5,476 bases of DNA, taken from Alphaproteobacteria bacterium. Lineage in GTDB: Bacteria; Pseudomonadota; Alphaproteobacteria; ATCC43930; CGMCC-115725. Under the pieces are notes generated by a model. The model made no database searches, was not told the DNA's origin, and saw only the letters and a list, made by a program, of their open reading frames with translations. The translations under genes and the position numbers were made by a program. The stretch covers positions 1-5,476 of the forward strand of contig JASHUW010000081.1 in assembly GCA_030039815.1 (NCBI GenBank), read 5' to 3'. Positions 1 through 4,534 of the stretch are shown here, piece after piece (within the stretch, counting starts at the first letter, position 1; the number at the start of each line of letters is the position of its first letter).

Positions 1-856
1 CTCTTCCCTCGGTCAGCCGATAGATGTCGGCGAGCACTGCGGTGGAGAGGCCAAAGAGCGGCGCGCCGCTAAGCCCACCTTGCTCGCCGGCATGGACGCT
101 GCGCAAGCTCGGCGGCCGCGCAACAGTCGTATTGCCGATGACGATGCCCTCAATGCCGCTCGCCGGCGCGATCGCGGCGATGTCGGCGCGCTCCTCGGGC
201 GATAGGTCGGGCGCGATCTTGACCAGCAGCGGCGTGCCTGGCGCTGACGCATCGCGCGTCTCGACCAGCCGGCGCAGCAAGTCGCTGAGGATTTCACGGC
301 GCTGTAGGTCTCTCAGTCCCGGCGTGTTGGGCGACGACACGTTGATGACGAAATAATCCGCCAGCTTCCCGACCCGTCTCACGCCTTCGAGATAGTCGCC
401 TGCCGCGTCGGTGCTGTCGCGGTTCTTGCCGAGGTTAACCCCGACGATACCAGTCCGCCGCCGTGCCCTAAACCGCGCCAAGGTCGGCTCCAGGCCTTGG
501 CTGTTGAACCCCAGCCGATTGATGACCGCCCGATCCTCGTCAAGCCGGAACAGGCGCGGCTTGGCGTTACCGGGCTGCGGGCGCGGCGTCACGGTGCCGC
601 TCTCGGCAAACCCGAAGCCGAGCCCCAACAATGCGTCCAGGACCTCGGCATCCTTGTCGAACCCGGCGGCAATGCCGACCGGGTTCGGGAACTCGCGGCG
701 CCACAAAACCTGCTTGAGGCTCGGCGGGTCGGGCTCGGCGCTCCCGCCGGCGAGCCCGCCCAATCCATGCGCGAGCGCGCGGATCGTCAGGCGGTGCGCC
801 GCCTCGGCGGGCAGCGCTCGCAGCAGCGGGTGGATCAGGGGATAGAGGTCAGGCAC
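1..856 (-). CDS. pyrD: Dihydroorotate dehydrogenase (quinone), class 2, 3' end cut by window edge
   Basis: This enzyme oxidises dihydroorotate to orotate in pyrimidine biosynthesis, passing electrons through FMN to membrane quinone. The first 285 residues are visible; the C-terminal part (roughly 70 residues in the family, with the last FMN-phosphate loop) lies beyond the left edge. An N-terminal helix resembling the class 2 membrane/quinone tunnel (DLYPLIHPLL, about 3-12) precedes the barrel. FMN-binding AAGFDKDAE is at 63-71, GTVTPRPQPGN at 87-97 and INRLGFN at 112-118. The active-site motif NVSSPNTPGLR is at 172-182, with Ser175 aligning with the class 2 catalytic serine, followed by KIAPDLS at 213-219, NTT at 242-244 and GLSG at 261-264. 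The start is GTG: an in-frame TAG lies six codons upstream, and the nearby ATG is in another frame that stops after nine codons. It begins 4 nt after the hydratase stop, so the two are probably co-transcribed, perhaps with translational coupling because no good ribosome site precedes it. Identity is secure. Confidence 0.96.
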   Translation of the reverse strand, partial: MPDLYPLIHPLLRALPAEAAHRLTIRALAHGLGGLAGGSAEPDPPSLKQVLWRREFPNPVGIAAGFDKDAEVLDALLGLGFGFAESGTVTPRPQPGNAKPRLFRLDEDRAVINRLGFNSQGLEPTLARFRARRRTGIVGVNLGKNRDSTDAAGDYLEGVRRVGKLADYFVINVSSPNTPGLRDLQRREILSDLLRRLVETRDASAPGTPLLVKIAPDLSPEERADIAAIAPASGIEGIVIGNTTVARPPSLRSVHAGEQGGLSGAPLFGLSTAVLADIYRLTEGR

Positions 857-860
857 GCCC

Positions 861-1640
861 TCATACCGCGACTAATTCGGCGCGGCCGAGGCCGGAGACC
901 TCGACCACCGCGCGGTCACCAGGCTGTGGGAACTGGATCGGCACCGTGCTTCCGGTCATGACGACCATCCCGCGCCGCAGCGGCCGCCCGTCGGCGGCGA
1001 GCCGGTCGGCGAGCCAGCTGAGCGCGTTCAGAGGATTGCCCATCACGTCCGCGCCCGTGCCGGCGCCAATCTCGCGACCATTGATGGCGAGGCGGTAGGT
1101 CACCGCCGCGAGATCGAGCTGGCGCCAATCCGTGACCGGCGCGGCCAACACGCAGCCGGCGTTCCACACATTGCCGGCGACCATCGAGCGCGCCGACAGG
1201 CGCTTGTAGTCGTGCCGCAAATCCTCGAGCACCTCGATCGCCGCCATGCAGCTTTCGACCGCCGCCTCGATCCGCGCGCGGCCGCCGCCCTCGGGCAAAT
1301 CGGCGCCGAGCCGCATCGCAACCTCGGTCTCAATGCCGACACGGCAGTAATCAGCCACCCGCACCTCGGCCGGCGACTGGCGGATTTCGCTCTGGAACAT
1401 TGCGCCGTAGCACGGCTCGTCGACGCCACAGAGCTGCTGCATGATCGGGGTCGTGAGGCCGATCTTGTAGCCGACCACCCGGCCGCGGCGCGGCACCTCG
1501 ATCACCTCATAAGCCTCACGCACCTGGTACGCCTCGTCGAGCGTGCCGGGGATCAGCGCGTCAGGCAGAGCGTCGATCGACCGACGCGCACGAAAAATCC
1601 CGGCGATGCGTTCGGCGGCTTGGCGCGGGTCGAGGGTCAT
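861..1640 (-). CDS. 2-keto-4-pentenoate hydratase / fumarylacetoacetate hydrolase family protein
   Basis: This 259-residue protein is the usual length for the MhpD/HpcG-type hydratases, soluble metal-dependent enzymes that add water to 2-hydroxypenta-2,4-dienoate-like products of aromatic meta-cleavage. Visible family signatures are GYKIGLT at 57-63, the metal-ligand pattern IETE with Glu104 and Glu106, a third likely ligand Glu136 in the IEVLED segment, MGNPLNALSWLAD at 200-212, and the C-terminal MTGSTVPIQFPQPGD at 228-242. The ATG was chosen because AAGGGAG sits 7 nt upstream and the N-terminus fits the family. The adjacent downstream gene is pyrD, which has no pathway link. No ring-cleavage dioxygenase, aldolase or decarboxylase is visible, so the substrate cannot be named from context; it could act on a related 2-oxo acid or be a lyase/decarboxylase relative of the same fold. 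Family is secure, exact substrate unknown. Confidence 0.9.
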   Translation of the reverse strand: MTLDPRQAAERIAGIFRARRSIDALPDALIPGTLDEAYQVREAYEVIEVPRRGRVVGYKIGLTTPIMQQLCGVDEPCYGAMFQSEIRQSPAEVRVADYCRVGIETEVAMRLGADLPEGGGRARIEAAVESCMAAIEVLEDLRHDYKRLSARSMVAGNVWNAGCVLAAPVTDWRQLDLAAVTYRLAINGREIGAGTGADVMGNPLNALSWLADRLAADGRPLRRGMVVMTGSTVPIQFPQPGDRAVVEVSGLGRAELVAV

Positions 1641-1647
1641 CGAGCAA

Positions 1648-1654
1648 CTCCCTT
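1648..1654 (-). promoter_or_regulatory. Ribosome binding site of the hydratase gene
   Basis: Read on the minus strand the bases are AAGGGAG, a good Shine-Dalgarno match, 7 nt before the ATG at 1640-1638. It supports that start and is the clearest ribosome site among the minus-strand genes here. Confidence 0.7.
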
Positions 1655-1669
1655 CGGGCTCAGCACAAC

Positions 1670-1752
1670 TCGTCATACCGGCGAAGGCGGGTATCCAGTT
1701 GCAACGGCGCAAGCGGTCGAATCCCGGGTCCCGCCCCGCACTGGGACGACGA
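1670..1752. repeat. REP/MITE-like dispersed palindromic repeat (VIPAKAGIQ type)
   Basis: An approximately 83-bp element fills half of the divergent gap between the hydratase and dedA genes. Its ends form imperfect inverted repeats: TCGTCATACC at 1670-1679 against GGGACGACGA at 1743-1752 (8 of 10 positions pair). Inside, ATACC/GGTAT (1675-1679 and 1690-1694) make a short hairpin around GGCGAAGGCG, CCAGT (1695-1699) can pair with ACTGG (1740-1744), and CCCGGG is at 1723-1728. Read-through translation gives VIPAKAGIQ on the plus strand and IPAFAGMT on the minus strand, the known fingerprint of a widespread bacterial intergenic repeat class. It carries no gene. Copy number cannot be judged from one window. 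Its right end lies 45 bp before the dedA ATG and its left end 30 bp from the hydratase ATG, so it probably sits inside or next to both promoters or leaders. Confidence 0.8.
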
Positions 1753-1781
1753 TACAGCATAGTGTTGTAAGGACGCGAATA

Positions 1782-1791
1782 GGCTATAGCC
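1782..1791. promoter_or_regulatory. Perfect 10-bp palindrome with TATA core just before dedA
   Basis: GGCTATAGCC is a perfect palindrome ending 5 bp before the dedA ATG. TATAGC within it (1785-1790) could be a -10 element placing the transcript start at or near the ATG, which would fit the lack of a Shine-Dalgarno sequence there (the nearest, AAGGA at 1769-1773, is over 20 nt away). The only -35-like hexamer, TTGTAA at 1765-1770, is just 14 nt upstream, shorter than normal, so the promoter reading is weak. It could also be an operator or chance. Confidence 0.25.
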
Positions 1792-1796
1792 CGTGC

Positions 1797-2417
1797 ATGG
1801 ACAGCATCGTTCAGCCGACGCTCGCCTTCATCGCCGCGCATTCCGATTGGGCAGCCGTGGTCATGTTCGTTACCGCGTTCGGCGAGAGCTTCGCGTTTCT
1901 CAGCCTTCTGTTTCCAGGAACAACCCTGCTCATCGCCGCCGGCACGCTGATGGCGGATGGGACCCTGCCTTACCTGCCGGTAATGGCCGGGGCGGTGTTG
2001 GGCGCGACGCTCGGCGATTCGGTATCGTACTGGATAGGCCGCCGGTTCGGCGGCGGCATTGCACGGCTTTGGCCGTTTTCGCGCCATCCGGAAATGCTGC
2101 CCGCCGGCATCCGATTCTTCGAGCGGCACGGCGGTAAGAGCGTCGCGATCGGCCGGTTTTTCGGGCCGATCCGCGCAGTGATCCCGTTGGCCGCGGGGCT
2201 GATGCGCATGCCGCAGGGCCGTTTCTGGCTCGCCAACGTCGTGTCGGCGGTGGTCTGGGCGCCGATGCTGCTCTTTGCCGGCGACGCGGTCGGGGAGGCC
2301 GGCGACCGGCTGCTCGGCGCGACTAACACTTTCGTGCTGGTTTTCGGAGGGCTCACGCTCGTTGGGATCGTCGGGGTTATCTGGGCGCTGATGCGCACCG
2401 CCCGTTCCCGCAGCTAG
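1797..2417 (+). CDS. DedA family (SNARE-associated / VTT domain) inner-membrane protein
   Basis: This 206-residue integral membrane protein belongs to the DedA/VTT family, polytopic proteins linked to undecaprenyl-phosphate or phospholipid translocation and to proton-dependent envelope homeostasis. Hydrophobic segments lie at about 15-52, 61-81, 115-136, 144-162 and 178-199. The family core is present: FGESFAFLSLLFPGTTLL at 28-45 with the conserved Glu30 in a re-entrant segment, LGDSVSYWIGRRFG at 72-85, and the signature GRFFGPIRAVIPLAAG at 119-134 with Arg120 and Arg126 spaced as the essential arginines of E. coli YqjA/YghB. The acidic residue that follows the FLPG motif in those proteins is Thr42 here. 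The ATG at 1797 is the first start codon after the preceding repeat; no ATG or GTG lies just upstream in frame. It converges with the hydrolase gene, the stop codons overlapping. Family secure, transported lipid unknown. Confidence 0.92.
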   Translation: MDSIVQPTLAFIAAHSDWAAVVMFVTAFGESFAFLSLLFPGTTLLIAAGTLMADGTLPYLPVMAGAVLGATLGDSVSYWIGRRFGGGIARLWPFSRHPEMLPAGIRFFERHGGKSVAIGRFFGPIRAVIPLAAGLMRMPQGRFWLANVVSAVVWAPMLLFAGDAVGEAGDRLLGATNTFVLVFGGLTLVGIVGVIWALMRTARSRS

Positions 2418-3094
2418 TTGCGCCCGCGTCCCTGGGTGACGGGCTCGGGACGACCCGGTGTCATGTGGTCGGCGATATACGCCTCGACCTGGGTGCCGAG
2501 CAGCTCGAGCTGGTCGGCGAAGAAATGATCGGCGCCCGCCACCTTGCGGAAGTCGATCTTGATGTCGCGCTGATGCGACAGCTTGTGCACCAGCTTCTGC
2601 ACGCTCTCGATGGGGACCAGCGTGTCCTGATCGCCTTGCAGCACCAATCCCGACGAAGGGCAAGGCGCGAGGAAGGTGAAGTCGTACTGGCTCGCCGGCG
2701 GCGACACCGCGATAAACGCCTCGATCTCGGGCCGGCGCATCAGGAGCTGCATGCCGATCCACGCGCCGAACGAATAGCCCGCCACCCAGCACGAGCCGGC
2801 GTTAGGGTTATAGGTTTGCAGCCAATCAAGCGCGGCCGCCGCGTCGGCCAATTCGCCCTCGCCGCGATCGAAGCTGCCTTGGCTGCGCCCGACCCCGCGG
2901 AAATTGATCCGCAGTGTGGAAAAACCGCGCCGCACAAAGCTCTGATAGAGCGTGTAGACCACCCGGTTGTTCATGTTCCCGCCATGTAGCGGGTGAGGAT
3001 GCAGCACCAACGCCATTGGCGCCGGGCCCGAGCGCACGTGATGGTAGCGCCCCTCGATGCGACCCTCCGGACCATTGATGATGATGTCAGGCAT
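2414..3094 (-). CDS. Alpha/beta hydrolase, COG2945-like, function unknown
   Basis: A 226-residue soluble alpha/beta hydrolase with no signal peptide. After a short beta strand region comes the oxyanion-loop motif HPHPLHGGNMNN at 32-43, typical of the COG2945 hydrolases, then INFRGVGRSQG at 63-73, the nucleophile elbow GYSFGA at 106-111 with Ser108, GDQDTLVP at 154-161 with likely catalytic Asp157, and GADHFF at 187-192 with catalytic His190. The triad is therefore complete and the protein should be active, but the natural substrate of this group is not established; an esterase or thioesterase-like role is possible. The ATG is preceded only by a weak AGGTCGGA. It is divergent from the cysE-iscR operon and shares its control region, where a perfect CCGAC-N7-GTCGG dyad lies 8-24 nt upstream of its start; a link with Fe-S or sulfur metabolism is inference. 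Its 3' end overlaps dedA by 4 bp. Confidence 0.9.
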   Translation of the reverse strand: MPDIIINGPEGRIEGRYHHVRSGPAPMALVLHPHPLHGGNMNNRVVYTLYQSFVRRGFSTLRINFRGVGRSQGSFDRGEGELADAAAALDWLQTYNPNAGSCWVAGYSFGAWIGMQLLMRRPEIEAFIAVSPPASQYDFTFLAPCPSSGLVLQGDQDTLVPIESVQKLVHKLSHQRDIKIDFRKVAGADHFFADQLELLGTQVEAYIADHMTPGRPEPVTQGRGRN

Positions 3095-3101
3095 CGCGAT
3101 T

Positions 3102-3118
3102 CCGACCTGTTGAGTCGG
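3102..3118. promoter_or_regulatory. Perfect dyad CCGAC-N7-GTCGG before the hydrolase start; possible IscR-type site
   Basis: CCGAC at 3102-3106 and GTCGG at 3114-3118 form a perfect inverted repeat with a 7-bp centre. Half-site spacing equals the core of the E. coli type 1 IscR consensus (YYGAC-N7-GTCRR), but the flanks and the central bases fit poorly. It starts 8 nt upstream of the hydrolase ATG, a position where a bound protein or an RNA hairpin could block expression of that gene. Assignment to IscR is inference from the linked iscR gene. Confidence 0.35.
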
Positions 3119-3166
3119 GTTTCAAGAGCAATATGGAGCAACGCTGAGGCAGCAAGTTGCCGAAGG

Positions 3167-3191
3167 TTACTTGATCGTTGTAGTCGGGCAA
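3167..3191. promoter_or_regulatory. Candidate IscR type 1-like operator upstream of cysE-iscR
   Basis: Aligned by eye to the 25-bp degenerate E. coli type 1 IscR consensus, this stretch matches at 19 positions: 10 of 14 in the left part (TTACTTGATCGTTG) and 9 of 11 in the right part (TAGTCGGGCAA). The core is TTGAT-N7-GTCGG, the same spacing as the dyad at 3102-3118. It overlaps the predicted -35 and spacer of the cysE promoter, the expected place for an autorepressor. The consensus is from E. coli, and alphaproteobacterial IscR may prefer a different site, so this is a hypothesis. Confidence 0.4.
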
Positions 3192-3198
3192 TTATATC
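3171..3198 (+). promoter_or_regulatory. Predicted sigma70-type promoter for cysE-iscR-desulfurase operon
   Basis: TTGATC at 3171-3176 and TATATC at 3193-3198 are separated by 16 bp and match the -35 and -10 consensus at 4 of 6 positions each. This is the most AT-rich point of the otherwise GC-rich gap. Transcription would start near 3205, giving a leader of about 70 nt before cysE. Confidence 0.45.
3191..3196 (-). promoter_or_regulatory. Possible -10 element (TATAAT) for the divergent hydrolase gene
   Basis: On the minus strand these bases read TATAAT, a perfect -10 hexamer, overlapping the -10 of the opposite promoter. No convincing -35 is found 16-18 bp upstream, so this would be a weak or activator-dependent promoter with a leader of about 90 nt. 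Another weak pair nearer the gene (TTGCTG, then TATTGC at 3133-3128) is an alternative. Confidence 0.25.
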
Positions 3199-3274
3199 TC
3201 GATTCTTGGACCGCGTCGGGCCGGCTAACGGCTAGGCTCTTCCTCGCGGCGGCCACGATAGTACAGTGAACGCC

Positions 3275-4009
3275 ATGCTATTCAAGAACCTGCGCGACGA
3301 AATCGATGCCACGCGGGCGCGCGACCCCGCCGCCCGCTCCTCGCTAGAAGTGGTGTTCTGCTATCCCGGCTTCCAGGTTTTGCTGTTCCATCGCATGGCG
3401 CACTGGCTGTGGACGCATCGCTGCTATTTCCTCGGCCGCCTTGTCGCTCATGTTGGGCGAGTGCTGACCGCGATCGACATCCATCCCGGCGCCGTGATCG
3501 GCAAGCGCCTGTTCATCGACCACGGCATTGGCGTGGTCATCGGCGAGACGGCCGAGATTGGCGATGACTGCACGATCTACCAGGGCGTGACACTCGGCGG
3601 CACGCGGCCGTCGAAGGACCAGAGCGGCCACAAGCGCCACCCGACCCTCGGCAACAATGTCATCATTAGCTCGAACGCGCAGGTTCTGGGACCATTCAAG
3701 GTCGGCGACGGAGCGACGATTGGCGCCGCTGCCGTGGTGCTGAAGGAGGTGCCGCCCGGCGCGATCATGGTCGGCAACCCGGCGCGGCAAATCACCCGCC
3801 GGCCTCCCGACGAGGTGAAGTCCGCCTTCACCCCTTACGGCGTCAGCGGCGAGGATATTCCCGATCCGATCGCCCGCGCCCTATCCGGTCTGCTCGACGA
3901 AGTCGCGAGCCTGCGCGCGCGCGTCAACGAACTCGAAAGCGAGAAGGCCGAGGCGCCGCGAGCGCCGCATACCATCGCCGACGACGCCGAAGGCGAGCGC
4001 CTGTCATGA
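3275..4009 (+). CDS. cysE: Serine O-acetyltransferase
   Basis: The enzyme acetylates L-serine with acetyl-CoA to O-acetylserine, the committed precursor for cysteine. The 244-residue protein has a helical N-terminal part (CYPGFQVLLFHRMAHWLW at 29-46) and a left-handed beta-helix of hexapeptide repeats at about 66-172. Catalytic residues align with E. coli CysE: Asp68 in AIDIHP, His83 in IDHGIG and His122 in KRHPTLG; GETAEIGDD and QGVTLGGT are also present, and GNPAR at 167-171 closes the acyltransferase domain. The tail at about 197-226 is a predicted coiled coil (ALSGLLDEVASLRARVNELE), different from the short E. coli tail that binds CysK. ATG at 3275 fits the family N-terminus; an in-frame GTG at 3266 would add three residues (VNA), and neither has a strong ribosome site. 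It lies 25 nt before iscR in the same direction, implying one transcript joining cysteine supply with Fe-S assembly. Confidence 0.95.
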   Translation: MLFKNLRDEIDATRARDPAARSSLEVVFCYPGFQVLLFHRMAHWLWTHRCYFLGRLVAHVGRVLTAIDIHPGAVIGKRLFIDHGIGVVIGETAEIGDDCTIYQGVTLGGTRPSKDQSGHKRHPTLGNNVIISSNAQVLGPFKVGDGATIGAAAVVLKEVPPGAIMVGNPARQITRRPPDEVKSAFTPYGVSGEDIPDPIARALSGLLDEVASLRARVNELESEKAEAPRAPHTIADDAEGERLS

Positions 4010-4020
4010 GATCAGCGGGT

Positions 4021-4026
4021 GGGAGG
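4021..4026 (+). promoter_or_regulatory. Ribosome binding site of iscR
   Basis: GGGAGG lies 8 nt before the ATG at 4035. This is the strongest Shine-Dalgarno sequence on the plus strand of the window, in the 25-nt gap after cysE; it fixes the iscR start and suggests efficient translation of the regulator. Confidence 0.75.
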
Positions 4027-4034
4027 CTAGCGCT

Positions 4035-4493
4035 ATGAGGCTCAGCACCAAGGGCCGTTATGCAGTGATGGCGATGGTCGACCTCGCGCAGAACAGCGGG
4101 GACGGCCCGGTCTGTTTGTCGGATATCGCCGAGCGCCAGGAAATCTCGCTCTCCTATCTTGAACAGCTGTTCGCCAAGCTGCGCCGCGGCGGTCTGGTGA
4201 AGAGCGTGCGCGGACCGGGCGGCGGCTACCTCCTGGCGCATGAACGCGACGCGACCCGCATCTCCGATATCATCCTCGCGGTCGACGAGCCGATCCACGC
4301 GATCCGCTGCAAGCCCGGCGCGACGCTCGGCTGCCGCGGCGACCGCAGTCGATGTCTGACCCACGATCTGTGGGAGGAATTGAGCAACCAGATCCACCTC
4401 TACCTGAGCTCGGTGACCTTGGGTGACGTCTGCGAAAAGCGCGTGCTCGGCTCCAGCGGCCTCGCCTACCGCACGGCCGTGGCGGCGCAGTAA
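4035..4493 (+). CDS. iscR: Rrf2-family Fe-S cluster regulator IscR
   Basis: IscR is a dimeric winged-helix regulator whose [2Fe-2S] cluster reports Fe-S status and represses Fe-S assembly genes when loaded. The 152 residues start MRLSTKGRYAVMAMVDLA, almost identical to known IscR. The DNA-binding region covers about 1-66, with recognition segment SLSYLEQLF at 38-46 and wing SVRGPGGGYLL at 57-67. Glu43, which in E. coli discriminates type 1 from type 2 sites, is conserved. Cluster ligands Cys92, Cys100, Cys107 and His110 are all present, in pattern C-X7-C-X6-C-X2-H, slightly longer than the X5/X5 spacing in E. coli. Two extra cysteines are at 27 and 133. The intact ligand set separates it from RirA, NsrR or cluster-less Rrf2 proteins by overall similarity, and CymR by the cysteines. 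The C-terminal tail is shorter than in E. coli. It is flanked by cysE (25 nt) and the desulfurase (41 nt), and is probably autoregulated through the site at 3167-3191. Confidence 0.94.
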   Translation: MRLSTKGRYAVMAMVDLAQNSGDGPVCLSDIAERQEISLSYLEQLFAKLRRGGLVKSVRGPGGGYLLAHERDATRISDIILAVDEPIHAIRCKPGATLGCRGDRSRCLTHDLWEELSNQIHLYLSSVTLGDVCEKRVLGSSGLAYRTAVAAQ

Positions 4494-4534
4494 GTCTTCG
4501 CGGATATCGACCGAAACCGTGACATCGTGAAGCC

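Noticed and set aside
13..961. Several open frames of 94-154 codons overlapping pyrD and the end of the hydratase gene on both strands.
   Set aside because: They are shadows produced by high GC in other frames of a clearly recognisable PyrD; their composition is Arg/Ala/Ser/Pro-rich and no domain is recognisable.
1212..1796. An N-terminal extension of about 195 residues in frame with dedA on the plus strand.
   Set aside because: It is the antisense of the hydratase gene plus the intergenic repeat, has no DedA-like features, and the DedA fold begins normally at 1797.
2427..2452. Possible hairpin CGTCCC/GGGACG just past the dedA stop, considered as a terminator.
   Set aside because: The stem is only 6 bp with a 14-nt loop, it lies inside the hydrolase coding region, and no T-rich tract follows on either strand.
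861..2792. A 643-codon open frame on the minus strand running through the hydratase, the repeat, the whole dedA gene in antisense and into the hydrolase region.
   Set aside because: Only the last 259 codons are real. The upstream part is antisense to a clear DedA gene, has low-complexity Arg/Ala/Gly-rich composition, reads the repeat as IPAFAGMT, and the hydratase has its own good ribosome site and family-type start at 1640.
3223..3234. Short direct repeat GGCTA-N2-GGCTA in the cysE leader, considered as a regulator site or riboswitch part.
   Set aside because: Too short to distinguish from chance in GC-rich DNA, and no riboswitch-like fold or conserved motif is recognisable in the roughly 70-nt leader.
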